36,707 nucleotides of DNA from CAYLPU01 sp964385635 (lineage in GTDB: Bacteria > Chloroflexota > Anaerolineae > B4-G1), in the NCBI GenBank assembly GCA_964385635.1, contig CAYLPU010000048.1, positions 1-36,707 on the forward strand. The letters are read 5' to 3'. Position numbers and translations under genes: made by a program. Shown in pieces: positions 6,693 through 15,296 of the stretch. Numbering within the stretch: position 1 is the first letter of the stretch; each line of letters starts with the position of its first letter. The notes beneath the pieces were generated by a model. The model worked only from the letters and a program-made list of their open reading frames with translations. It was not told the DNA's origin and did not search any database.

Positions 6693-8834
6693 ATGTATAA
6701 GCATAAGGGAATGCGGCTTGTGATCGGGATGGTGCTCGTCGCGCTGGTGCTCGGCGCTTGCGCGAAACCCACTCCCGAACCTACAGAAGAAGCCGTGCCT
6801 ACTGAAGCGCCTACTGAAGCCGTGCCTACTGAAGCGCCCACTGAGGCACCCCCCGAAGCAACGGAGGAAGTCCCAGAAGAGGTTACGTGCCCGCTGTCCA
6901 CCGTAGCAGATCCTATGGGCCTCGAAGGGGAGTGGCCGCAGCAGTTTGAACTGGCCGAGTTTGAGGAACTGGCCGGCTGCCGGCTGGCTTTCAGTGAAAA
7001 CCCGGACATGGCTGAGCTCAATGCTGAGCTAAATGGAGAGGACAGCGAGTTGTCCCTGGTCGAAGAACGGCTACCGGAGGAGCCACTGGTCGTCCAGCCC
7101 TACGGAGAGATCGGGAAATACGGCGGCCGGATGCGGGGGGTGTCGTTTGCCACCGAAAGCGGCACCTCAGGCATTCTCAGTTGGCGCCATGTAAATCTCG
7201 TGCGCTGGTCGGATGACCTACAGGCGATTGTACCGAATGTCGCCAAATCGTGGGAGTGGAACGACGACTACACGGAGATCACCCTCCATCTGAGAAAAGG
7301 CCACAAGTGGTCGGATGGCGAACCGTTCACCGTAGATGACATCATCTTCTGGTGGGAGGACATCAAACTCAACGAGGAACTTACCCCTGATGTGCCCAGC
7401 CAGTGGGTTTATGGTGGCGAGCCGATGGAGATTGAGAAGATCGACGACGTGACGTTCAAGGTCCACTTCGCCGAGCCTGCACCTGGGTTCCTTACCATGT
7501 TGGCATGGACGTATGTTCAACCCTTCCAATCTAAACACTTCTTGTCGCAGTTCCACATCGACTACAACCCGGATGCAAACGAACCGGCCGAGGAGGAGGG
7601 GTACGAGGACTGGGTGGGGCTCTTCCGATCATACTACCATGACTGGAAGGACTCTTACCACCGGCTTGGGGTGCCAACCCTTGAGTCCCACGTCTTGGCG
7701 AATGAGACGACGGAATACCGGCTCTTGGTGGCGAACCCTTACTACTTCAAGGTTGACACGGCCGGCCAGCAATTGCCCTATGTCAATGAGCACTACGAGA
7801 GCTTTATCCTCGACAGGGAGGTCATCGACTTGAAGATCATCGCGGGTGAGATTGATCTGAAGATGCAAGGCCTCGTGCTGGTTGACTACCCGCTGTTCAA
7901 GGAGAACGAGGCTGAGGGCAACTACATAGTCCAGTTGGCGCCCGCGGGCTTGGGTGGGGGAATCTTTTACTGCTTCAACATCACCCACCCAGACCTGGTC
8001 AAGCGTGAGATCTTCTCGGACGTTCGCTTCAGGCAGGCCATGGCCCTGGCGATAAGCCGGGAGGAGATCAACGAGGCTCTCTACCTTGGTCTGGCCAGGC
8101 CGATGCAGGGCCTTCCCGCCGACCCACTCAGCAACCCGTTCGTCGAGCCATGGATGGAGGCGTACATGATCGAGTACGATCCAGACAGAGCCAACGAATT
8201 GCTGGACGAGATGGGCCTCACGGAGAGGGGCGCTGACGGCTTCCGTCTGAGACCGGACGGCAAGACCTTGACGGTCTATTTGACCTACTGCCCCCAGGGA
8301 GTACCAGCACTGATGAACGAGCTGGTAGAGGGATATTGGGAGGCGGTGGGCGTCAAAGTAGAGGTGAAGGAAGTGACCTCGGAGGTCTATCGTGCCCAGA
8401 CCCTGATGAACGATCATGACCTAGCCGCATGGCACAACGACGGCACCTCTGCAACAGCCCTGATCAGCGACGAGCAGAGGCTATACCCGCCTTTCGCAAC
8501 AGGGTTAGGCCAATTTACTGGCGGGCCCTGGTATGACTGGTGGCAAACAGACGGCGCCGAGGGCGAGGAACCGCCTGAGGACATGAAGCAGTTGAAGGAA
8601 CTCGCGGTGCAGTTTCACGCCGCTATGCCCTTTTCCGATGAGTGGATGGAGTTAGGTAAAGAGATCGTGGAGATGCATGTGGACTATCTGTTCACCATCG
8701 GGACTGTGGGCGATGTTCCGATGCCGGTCATCGCTCACAACCGGCTGGGCAATGTGCCTGAGTATTCCGCTGCCGTGTGGGACTATTACTGGCACTATCC
8801 CTTCCGGGTCGATCAGTTCTACATAAAGGAGTAG
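6693..8834 (+). CDS. ABC transporter solute-binding lipoprotein, family 5 (SBP_bac_5)
   Basis: The 713-residue product starts with a lipoprotein signal peptide whose lipobox is VLGAC (cysteine at residue 24). A Pro/Thr/Glu repeat linker (residues 26-65, repeated PTEAPTEA) holds the binding domain off the membrane. The mature part fits family 5 (oligopeptide/dipeptide and some oligosaccharide binders): NLVRWSDDLQAIVPNVAKSW, the LRKGHKWSDGEPFTVDDI block around residues 200-220, then VTFKVHFAEPAPGF. At over 700 residues it belongs to the large group often found with glycan-use genes in Chloroflexota and Thermotogota. Two permease genes follow, so it supplies the receptor of this uptake system. 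The substrate cannot be read from sequence; the adjoining kinases and isomerases suggest a sugar rather than a peptide. AAGGAGGG lies just before the ATG. Confidence 0.9.
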   Translation: MYKHKGMRLVIGMVLVALVLGACAKPTPEPTEEAVPTEAPTEAVPTEAPTEAPPEATEEVPEEVTCPLSTVADPMGLEGEWPQQFELAEFEELAGCRLAFSENPDMAELNAELNGEDSELSLVEERLPEEPLVVQPYGEIGKYGGRMRGVSFATESGTSGILSWRHVNLVRWSDDLQAIVPNVAKSWEWNDDYTEITLHLRKGHKWSDGEPFTVDDIIFWWEDIKLNEELTPDVPSQWVYGGEPMEIEKIDDVTFKVHFAEPAPGFLTMLAWTYVQPFQSKHFLSQFHIDYNPDANEPAEEEGYEDWVGLFRSYYHDWKDSYHRLGVPTLESHVLANETTEYRLLVANPYYFKVDTAGQQLPYVNEHYESFILDREVIDLKIIAGEIDLKMQGLVLVDYPLFKENEAEGNYIVQLAPAGLGGGIFYCFNITHPDLVKREIFSDVRFRQAMALAISREEINEALYLGLARPMQGLPADPLSNPFVEPWMEAYMIEYDPDRANELLDEMGLTERGADGFRLRPDGKTLTVYLTYCPQGVPALMNELVEGYWEAVGVKVEVKEVTSEVYRAQTLMNDHDLAAWHNDGTSATALISDEQRLYPPFATGLGQFTGGPWYDWWQTDGAEGEEPPEDMKQLKELAVQFHAAMPFSDEWMELGKEIVEMHVDYLFTIGTVGDVPMPVIAHNRLGNVPEYSAAVWDYYWHYPFRVDQFYIKE

Positions 8835-8846
8835 CCCCTGAGATTG

Positions 8847-8924
8847 ACAAACTTATGGTGTCGCGCGAGGTTAGATCGCTCGCTCTCGTGCACGTGAGGG
8901 CCGTGCGCCAGTCCGTAAGTTTGT
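8847..8924 (+). other. Long-range inverted repeat in the transporter intergenic region
   Basis: ACAAACTTA (8847-8855) pairs with TAAGTTTGT (8916-8924); the match extends to 12 of 13 with one mismatch. The 60 bases between contain further complementary GC-rich words (gcgcgag; gtgcac...gtgcgc). In RNA this would form a long branched stem directly after the solute-binding protein gene. It may stabilise the upstream mRNA segment or be an uncharacterised structured element. Confidence 0.5.
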
Positions 8925-8945
8925 GATGGCACGTGCAGTGGAGTT

Positions 8946-8978
8946 GCTGGGTGGGTGGGCACCCTCCACCCACCCAGC
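8946..8978 (+). terminator. Strong hairpin between the solute-binding protein and permease genes
   Basis: A perfect 13-bp stem (GCTGGGTGGGTGG at 8946-8958, CCACCCACCCAGC at 8966-8978) with a 7-base loop is followed by a weakly T-rich stretch (tctgtttgtgg). It probably works as a leaky terminator or 3'-end stabiliser, the common device for making more binding protein than permease. Confidence 0.6.
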
Positions 8979-9055
8979 GGTCTGTTTGTGGTTCCTTCCT
9001 ACCTATGCGCGACGGCGCTGGCGAGCCTTTATGAGTCCTGACAGGAGGTCGCAAG

Positions 9056-10054
9056 ATGGTCAGGTTTTTTCTACAGCGCTTCAGCTCAATGCTCCTCATG
9101 CTCGCATTGGGCTCTATCGTCATTTTTATCCTCATTGAGCTTCCGCCCGGTGATTACGCGGTACGGTATGCCTTCAAACTTGAAGCAAGCGGCGTTAATG
9201 TTACAGAAGAAGATTTGACCGCTATCCGGAAAGGGTTTGGCCTCGACCGGCCGTGGCCGGAGCGGTATTGGAAATGGATCACGAATATCGTCTTGCACGG
9301 AAATTTCGGCATTTGCTTCATGTACATGCGGCCGGTCACAGACGTCATTGGGGAACGGATTGGTTTCACGGCACTCCTGGCGTTCGCCACACTGATCTTT
9401 ACCTACGGCCTAGCGATCCCAATTGGAATCTACTCGGCCGTGCGCCAGTATTCGGTGGGTGATTACGTGGCCACGGTGATCGGCTACATCGGCCTGGCCA
9501 CGCCCAGTTTCATGCTGGCGCTTATCCTGTTGTATATCAGCGTCAAGGTCTTCGGTGCGAGTGTGGGCGGGTTGTTTTCGCCAGAGTTCCAGGAGGCGCC
9601 CTGGAGCTGGGCCCGAATGCTCGACATGCTCAGCCATCTCTGGATTCCAGCCATCGTTCTGGGGATGGCTGGGACCGCCTTTCAGATCAGGACGGTTCGC
9701 GCGACCATGCTCGACGAACAGAACAAACTGTATGTCACAGCCGCGCGGGCCAAGGGGCTCTCCGAATGGCGTTTGCTGCTGAAGTATCCGGTGCGCGTGG
9801 CGCTCAACCCGATCGTGAGTACCATCGGGTGGGAGTTGGCGACGATCATCTCCGGCGCGCCCATCGTCGCGCTGGTGCTCGCCCTGCCGAGCACCGGGCC
9901 GTTATACCTGAGCGCTTTGCTGGATCAGGACATGTTTCTGGGTGGTGCCATGCTGCTGATGCTGAGCACTTTGACGATAGTCGGAACGTTCCTTTCCGAC
10001 ATCTTGCTGGCCCTGTTGGATCCGCGTGTCCGGCGGGGGGAAAGCGTTTACTAG
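9056..10054 (+). CDS. ABC transporter permease, DppB/OppB type
   Basis: The 332-residue integral membrane protein begins with a first transmembrane helix (residues about 8-30, LLMLALGSIVIFILIELPPG). The family's typical periplasmic segment follows (ending LDRPWPERYWKWI), then about five more helices. The cytoplasmic EAA loop that docks the ATPase is at about residues 225-245 (TVRATMLDEQNKLYVTAARA, then KGLSE). AGGAGG precedes the ATG. It is followed after 17 bases by the second permease gene and preceded by the solute-binding protein, the standard order for a Dpp/Opp-type importer. The two ATP-binding subunits that should complete the complex are not encoded in this window. Confidence 0.92.
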   Translation: MVRFFLQRFSSMLLMLALGSIVIFILIELPPGDYAVRYAFKLEASGVNVTEEDLTAIRKGFGLDRPWPERYWKWITNIVLHGNFGICFMYMRPVTDVIGERIGFTALLAFATLIFTYGLAIPIGIYSAVRQYSVGDYVATVIGYIGLATPSFMLALILLYISVKVFGASVGGLFSPEFQEAPWSWARMLDMLSHLWIPAIVLGMAGTAFQIRTVRATMLDEQNKLYVTAARAKGLSEWRLLLKYPVRVALNPIVSTIGWELATIISGAPIVALVLALPSTGPLYLSALLDQDMFLGGAMLLMLSTLTIVGTFLSDILLALLDPRVRRGESVY

Positions 10055-10071
10055 GGGAGGGTGTTTAAACA

Positions 10072-11217
10072 GTGGAAGAGATCACCACACCCGCGGAGGT
10101 CAAACCAGGCAAGGCTACCTTGGAAGCCGAAGAAATCAAATACTATACAGCCACGCAATTCCAGTTGGTGTGGTGGAGGTTCAAGAAGCACCGGCTGGCG
10201 ATTCTGGGCTCCATCATCCTGATCTTGTTTCTGATCATCGTGGTCTTTGCTGAGTTCCTTGCGCCCACTTCCGCGCAAACACGTAACAGCAATTGTTTGC
10301 TTGGACCCCCACAGAAGTTGCGATTCTTTGACGACGAGGGCGGCTTCCACCTGCGGCCCTTTGTCTATGGCGTGCGGACGGTACGCAATCCGGAAACCCT
10401 GCGATTGGAGTTCGAGGAGGATACCTCCGTGAAAATGCCGCTCCGCTTCTTCGTGAAGGGAGAACCGTATAGGCTCTGGGGTCTGTTTCCAACCGACCTT
10501 CACCTGTTTGGAGTCGAAGGCGGGTTCATCCATCTGTTTGGCACGGATGCTCTGGGGCGAGACGTTCTATCGCGTATTCTATTCGGTACGCGCGTTTCCC
10601 TCTCTATCGGCGTGGCTGGCGTGATGGTCTCCTTTGTGTTAGGCCTCCTGCTCGGCGGCGCATCCGGCTATTTCGGTGGATGGATCGATTTTGTGGTCCA
10701 GCGTGCCATCGAGTTCATCCGCTCCATGCCGACGCTGCCGCTGTGGATGGCCCTGGCCGCCGCGCTGCCCAAGGAGTGGCCGCCACTGCGGGTCTATTTT
10801 ATGATCACCGTGATCCTCTCCTTCGTGGGTTGGACCACCCTGGCGCGGCGGGTCAGAGGCATGTTGCTGTCGCTGCGGGAAGAGGATTTCGTGATTGCAG
10901 CGAGGATCGCCGGCAGCGGTGGCGCGCGCATCATCGCCCGGCACATGCTGCCTTCGTTCATGAGCTACATCATCGTTGATCTTTCGGTTTCGTTCCCGTA
11001 CATGATCCTGGGTGAGACTGCGCTGAGTTTTCTAGGGATTGGGCTCCGCCCCCCGGTCGTCAGTTGGGGCGTGTTGCTCCAAGCATCACAGAACATCCGT
11101 TCGATCGCCATGCATCCCTGGCTGTTTACCCCCTCTGGGTTTGTGATCCTGGCCGTGCTGGCATTCAACTTCGTCGGCGACGGGCTGCGCGACGCGGCCG
11201 ATCCTTATTCGAAGTGA
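10072..11217 (+). CDS. ABC transporter permease, DppC/OppC type
   Basis: The 381-residue partner permease starts at a GTG preceded by GGGGAGGGTG. It has the DppC-type N-terminal cytoplasmic segment with FKKHRLAILGSIILILFLII as the first helix (about residues 36-60). It then has an unusually long extracytoplasmic insertion of about 110 residues (70-180) before LFGTDALGRDVLSRILFGTR, the conserved block preceding helix 2. The EAA loop is near residues 270-290 (AARIAGSGGARIIARHMLPS). DppC proteins are normally about 300 residues; the larger size lies in that loop, as in family members that import sugars. The protein ends GDGLRDAADPYSK, the standard C terminus. The first kinase gene begins 76 bases downstream. 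Confidence 0.92.
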   Translation: MEEITTPAEVKPGKATLEAEEIKYYTATQFQLVWWRFKKHRLAILGSIILILFLIIVVFAEFLAPTSAQTRNSNCLLGPPQKLRFFDDEGGFHLRPFVYGVRTVRNPETLRLEFEEDTSVKMPLRFFVKGEPYRLWGLFPTDLHLFGVEGGFIHLFGTDALGRDVLSRILFGTRVSLSIGVAGVMVSFVLGLLLGGASGYFGGWIDFVVQRAIEFIRSMPTLPLWMALAAALPKEWPPLRVYFMITVILSFVGWTTLARRVRGMLLSLREEDFVIAARIAGSGGARIIARHMLPSFMSYIIVDLSVSFPYMILGETALSFLGIGLRPPVVSWGVLLQASQNIRSIAMHPWLFTPSGFVILAVLAFNFVGDGLRDAADPYSK

Positions 11218-11293
11218 AATGGAGATGGCGCTGCACACTGGTGCGGTTGAGATGTTTGAGGCGACATTCAAGTAGCCAAAGGACACACGTAAG

Positions 11294-12817
11294 TTGGGAA
11301 ATCTTCTCGGAATCGACTTGGGGACGTCTGGGGTCAAAGCTCTCCTCTGTGATGAGGAGGGAAGGGTCCTGGGCCGGTTCGGACAAGCCTATGACACCAT
11401 GAGGCCCCATCCTCACTGGGCCGAACAAGACCCAAACCAGTGGTGGTCGGCTGTTGTCGCTGTGCTTAAGGCTGTCACGAGGTTTCGCATAGATGTTGTG
11501 GGCCTCACGGGCCAGATGCACGGACCCGTGTTTATCGGGCCGGATGGGCATTCATTGCATCCCTGTATTATCTGGGCTGACACGAGGGCGCGCCGAGAGA
11601 GCATAGCCCTCAAGAAGCGGCTTTCGGCAGCCAGGATCCTCGATGTTACAGGTAATCCCGCAGGCGAGGCCTTCACCGCACCCAAGATTCTGTGGATTGA
11701 GCAGGAAAGGCCCCAGGTCTTCGAGCGGGTTCACAAGATTCTTCTGCCCAAGGACTTCATTGGCTTAAGACTCACGGAGGAGTTCGCTACAGACCACTCA
11801 GATGCCTCAGGCACGCTGCTATATGACATTCGTGCTGGGACTTGGTCTGACGAGATCATCGCTGAACTGAATATCAGGTCTTCTCTTCTCCCGGATATCC
11901 TAGACTCTTCTGCAATACTAGGCCAAGTTACCTCCACAGCAGCACGGCAAACGGGCCTTGTAGAAGGCACCCCTGTGGTTGTGGGGGCGGGGGACCTGGC
12001 GACGGCTGCTGTTGGTGGTGGCATTGGGGAGGGAAGAACGCCGCTGGTCAATATTGGTACCGCGGCCCAAGTCATCGTGCCCTTGAGTTCCCTTAGAGAG
12101 GATCTCCTGGGAAAGCTCTACGTTTTTCGTCAGGCTGTTCCTGAAAAATTATTCGCCATGGGCACCGTGCCTGCAGCAGGTGCTTCTATTCAATGGTACA
12201 GGAACAACCTGGGGATGTTGGAAAGCCTTGTAGCGAAGGATCTTGGAATTGCCGTGTACGATGTTTTGGACAGGCTGGCAAGCCAGGCGCCTCCCGGGGC
12301 TCGTGGACTTTTCTTCTTACCATATTTCTTTGGGACTGGAAATCCACACCTTGACTATCGTGCTCAGGGGGCGTTGATAGGACTGACAGCAATGCACTCG
12401 CGCGCTGAGATGGTGCGAGCGCTCATGGAAGGGGTTGCCTATGGTCTTAAGGACTGTCTCAAGGCGTTTGAGATAAGACCGACAGAGATCAGGATGGGTT
12501 CTGGGGGGGCTAAGAGCACTTTGTGGCGCCAAATCATCGCGGATACGCTGGGGGCCGGCGTAGCGGTTGTCAAGGAGAAAGACCTGTCGGCTTTCGGGGC
12601 ATGTTTGTTGGCCGGAGTGGCTGTCGGAGTTTACAGGAACTTGGAAGAAGCTTGGAGAAGGGTACAGATCGAGGAATTGATCTCCCCGGACGATAACAAC
12701 CAACGTATATATGCGGCTGGATATGGGATTTTCTCTTCTCTGTACGGACGCTTGCGCTCCTCCTTTCATGAAATTGACCGATTTTCAAGTTTGGCAGAGA
12801 ATGGGAGGGAGCAGTAA
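11294..12817 (+). CDS. FGGY-family sugar kinase, xylulokinase-like
   Basis: The 507-residue protein has both FGGY domains. The N-terminal half contains the phosphate-binding LLGIDLGTSGVKALL (residues 4-18), the TGQMHGP motif typical of xylulokinases, WADTRA, and the putative catalytic base aspartate in GAGDLATAAVGGG (about residue 232). The C-terminal half has the adenosine-binding GSGGAKSTLWRQIIADTLG around residue 400. It should phosphorylate a ketose or polyol with ATP; a xylulose-like substrate is the nearest guess. The start is TTG 11294, chosen because the family motif begins four residues later and AAAGGA lies about ten bases upstream. It is the first metabolic gene after the permeases and abuts a second FGGY gene, so the two may act on different intermediates or pair as diverged subunits. 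Confidence 0.88.
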   Translation: MGNLLGIDLGTSGVKALLCDEEGRVLGRFGQAYDTMRPHPHWAEQDPNQWWSAVVAVLKAVTRFRIDVVGLTGQMHGPVFIGPDGHSLHPCIIWADTRARRESIALKKRLSAARILDVTGNPAGEAFTAPKILWIEQERPQVFERVHKILLPKDFIGLRLTEEFATDHSDASGTLLYDIRAGTWSDEIIAELNIRSSLLPDILDSSAILGQVTSTAARQTGLVEGTPVVVGAGDLATAAVGGGIGEGRTPLVNIGTAAQVIVPLSSLREDLLGKLYVFRQAVPEKLFAMGTVPAAGASIQWYRNNLGMLESLVAKDLGIAVYDVLDRLASQAPPGARGLFFLPYFFGTGNPHLDYRAQGALIGLTAMHSRAEMVRALMEGVAYGLKDCLKAFEIRPTEIRMGSGGAKSTLWRQIIADTLGAGVAVVKEKDLSAFGACLLAGVAVGVYRNLEEAWRRVQIEELISPDDNNQRIYAAGYGIFSSLYGRLRSSFHEIDRFSSLAENGREQ

Positions 12818-12910
12818 GTGATATACTCTGGTGGGGGCTCTCGAGCCTCTGGCGAGGAGGGGCGCCACTACGTAGTGGATACCGTCGCGGACATTGCATT
12901 GGGTGGATCT

Positions 12911-14470
12911 ATGGAGCCTCTTCTCTTAGGCATTGATTTGGGTACTACGGCCATCAAGGCCGGGCTCTTCGGCCTTGATGGTTCCATCCAAGGATTTGCC
13001 TACCTTGAGTATCCCCTGACTCGGCCCGCCCCTTTGCACGTGGAGCAGGATGCCATGGCTTGGTGGGAGCTAACAAAGACAGCGGTGAGGGGTGCCCTAA
13101 GCCAGAAAGGCGTTTCAGCTTCCCTGGTACAGGCTGTCAGCGTCTCAGCCCAAGGAATCTCCTTTGTTCCTGTGGATTATAGTGCTCGTCCACTGTGCAA
13201 CGCTTTCACCTGGCTTGATACCAGAGCCATAGAACAGACTCATAGACTGCAAGAGATTTTCCCACAGGCGGAGGCTTTCCGTAAGTTGGGCATTGTCTTC
13301 AACCCCGCCTACACCTTGACCAAGATCATGTGGCTAAGGGAAAACGAACCTGAGGTATTTGAACGCGCCCACAAATTCTCCACCGCTCAGGATTTCCTCA
13401 TGGCCAGATTAGTCGGAGAGTTCATCACTGATCATTCCATTGCCGGTGGTACACTGATGCATGATGTCACCCAACTATGCTGGTCATCCGACATCTTGGA
13501 AGCCGCCGGGGTGCCGAGAGAGAAGCTGCCTGATATCGCCTGGGCCGGTACTCCGCTAGGCAAGATTCGTCCGACTGCAGCACGGGAACTGGGTCTTTCT
13601 GCCGAGGTGGAGGTTGTTTTGGGAGGGCATGATCAGGAATGCGCAGCCTTGGGTGCGGGATTAATACAGAAAGATGTAAGTATCTCCTTGGGCACCGCAT
13701 CCATCCTCGTTGCGCCTCTTGAGGCCCCGGCTTTCGACCCTCAGATGCGCATTCCCTGTTATCCTTCGGTGGAGCGGGGCCAGTGGGTTCTTGAGGCAGT
13801 GGTCTCGACGGCAGGGATAAGCTTGCGCTGGCTACGCGATGTCTTCCAGGGAATAGTCAATAGCCAACTGGGGGTTAGGACTCAGATGGACTATGCGTCA
13901 ATGATCGTTCTGGCGGAGACCGCTCCGCTAGGTTGCGACGGTGTCTCGTTTTTCCCCCACATGTCCGGGGCCACCTCGCCGTTCTGGCAACCCGGCGCCA
14001 CCGGTGCTTTTTGCGGAATCTCCCTTTCTACCTCTGAGGCGGAATTGGTGCGCGCGGTGCTTGAGGGGTGGGTTTTCCAATTGAAGTCAAATCTGTTGAT
14101 CATCGAAGAACTGGTAGGGGTGTGTGATCGGGTAATCATCTTCGGTGGGGGAGCCCGAAGTGCCTTCATTCAGCAACTGGTCGCTGATGTCCTGGGTCGT
14201 CCTGTTACTGTCTCCACTACACCGGAAACGGCTCTGCTAGGAGCAGTCGTCCTGGCCGGGGTAGGCGCAGGATTCTTCGACGATGTGAACGCAGCCAGGG
14301 CTGCTATTTGTGCTTATGGACGGACGGTGGAGCCGCATCCTGAAGTAGCAGAACGCTATCGCTGGGTATACCACCGCTATCGAGAGGTAGAGAATCGCCT
14401 TTTGGCTATTGGCGAGGATGTCGCTTGGACGAGTCATGTGTATGCGTGCGTAGAAGGGTCAGAAACATGA
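12911..14470 (+). CDS. Second FGGY-family sugar kinase
   Basis: This 519-residue kinase begins MEPLLLGIDLGTTAIKAGLF and keeps the family layout: SAQGIS in place of TGQMHG, FTWLDTRA, GGHDQECAALGAG with the presumed catalytic aspartate (about residue 240), and FGGGARSAFIQQLVADVLG near residue 415. It is only distantly similar to the kinase just upstream, so this is an old or separately acquired pair, not a recent duplication. The frame is open back to a GTG at 12818 directly after the previous stop, with GGGAGGG ahead of it. That start would add 31 Gly/Ser-rich residues not expected in the family, so ATG 12911 is preferred, though its own ribosome site is weak. The substrate is unknown: a ketose or alditol judging by family. 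Confidence 0.85.
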   Translation: MEPLLLGIDLGTTAIKAGLFGLDGSIQGFAYLEYPLTRPAPLHVEQDAMAWWELTKTAVRGALSQKGVSASLVQAVSVSAQGISFVPVDYSARPLCNAFTWLDTRAIEQTHRLQEIFPQAEAFRKLGIVFNPAYTLTKIMWLRENEPEVFERAHKFSTAQDFLMARLVGEFITDHSIAGGTLMHDVTQLCWSSDILEAAGVPREKLPDIAWAGTPLGKIRPTAARELGLSAEVEVVLGGHDQECAALGAGLIQKDVSISLGTASILVAPLEAPAFDPQMRIPCYPSVERGQWVLEAVVSTAGISLRWLRDVFQGIVNSQLGVRTQMDYASMIVLAETAPLGCDGVSFFPHMSGATSPFWQPGATGAFCGISLSTSEAELVRAVLEGWVFQLKSNLLIIEELVGVCDRVIIFGGGARSAFIQQLVADVLGRPVTVSTTPETALLGAVVLAGVGAGFFDDVNAARAAICAYGRTVEPHPEVAERYRWVYHRYREVENRLLAIGEDVAWTSHVYACVEGSET

Positions 14471-14527
14471 ACGAACTGCGTCATCAAGTGATGTCAGGAG
14501 TCTGTGATCAGAGAAAGGAAAGGAAAG

Positions 14528-15268
14528 ATGCTAGCTAAAGAGTATTTGGAAAAGGCTTCGGCCATCCTCAAGAAAATCGAGGAGAGTCAGTTAGGGAAGA
14601 TCGAGGAGGCGGCTGAGATCACTAGCCAGGCTATCATTGACGGGCACATGCTCTTCGCCTTCGGCTGTAGCCACTCTTCACTCCCGGTGCAGGAGATCTT
14701 CTACCGGGCTGGAGGCTTGATGTTGGTCAATCCCATCTTTGGCCCCGGTCTATCCTTGGAGGATTTCCCATCCACCTTCACCTCGAAGATGGAGCGGCTG
14801 GAGGGCTATGGCAGGCTATTGCTGAATAGGCTTACCACCAAGGCAGACGATGTTTTGATCTTGGTCTCCGTATCCGGACGCAACGCCGTGCCTATTGACA
14901 TGGCCATGGCTGCCAAGGAGAAGGGGATGAAGATTATCGGCCTGACCTCTATGGAATACACCACCAGCGTCAGCTCCCGCCACCCCAGCGGGAAGAGGAT
15001 GTATGAACTGGTAGACGTGGTGATCGACAATCTGGTTCCCGCTGGCGATGCTATCCTAGAGGTCAAGGGGGTGCCACAGAAGATCTGTCCCATCTCAGGC
15101 GTCACCAGTTGTGCCATCCTCCATGCTCTCATGGCCGCCACGGTGGAGAAACTGATGGCCAGGGACTTCGTGCCCCCGGTCTATCTGGCCGCCAACGTGC
15201 CAGGTGGAGACGAGTACAACAAGCGGTTGATGGCCGAATACAAAAACCGCATGCTCTATGTCTTGTAG
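14528..15268 (+). CDS. SIS-domain phosphosugar-binding protein (UPF0309 type)
   Basis: The 246-residue protein is a single SIS (sugar isomerase) domain with a helical N-terminal extension. It shows FAFGCSHSSLPVQEIFYRAGG at about residues 45-65 and LVSVSGRNAVPIDMAMAAKE at about 113-132, where the SGRN serine is in the phosphate-binding position, followed by IIGLTS. The length and the C-terminal block (ANVPGGDEYNKRL) fit the UPF0309 group, often encoded beside amino-sugar and carbohydrate-kinase genes but without an assigned reaction. It may isomerise a phosphorylated sugar or sense one. ATG 14528 is chosen because AAAGGAAAGG lies just ahead; a GTG eight codons upstream is possible. It is followed after 28 bases by a second, two-domain SIS protein. 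Confidence 0.85.
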   Translation: MLAKEYLEKASAILKKIEESQLGKIEEAAEITSQAIIDGHMLFAFGCSHSSLPVQEIFYRAGGLMLVNPIFGPGLSLEDFPSTFTSKMERLEGYGRLLLNRLTTKADDVLILVSVSGRNAVPIDMAMAAKEKGMKIIGLTSMEYTTSVSSRHPSGKRMYELVDVVIDNLVPAGDAILEVKGVPQKICPISGVTSCAILHALMAATVEKLMARDFVPPVYLAANVPGGDEYNKRLMAEYKNRMLYVL

Positions 15269-15296
15269 TGCAGGCTAGAGGTGAAGAAGGAAGCCT

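Noticed and set aside
11219..11275. Small ORF of 18 residues between the second permease and the first kinase
   Set aside because: No ribosome site and no similarity recognised; probably chance.
14528..15268. Sedoheptulose-7-phosphate isomerase (GmhA) to complete a heptose pathway with the HddA-like kinase
   Set aside because: Motifs and length fit the UPF0309 SIS group, not GmhA, and it is in a different operon 18 kb away on the other strand.
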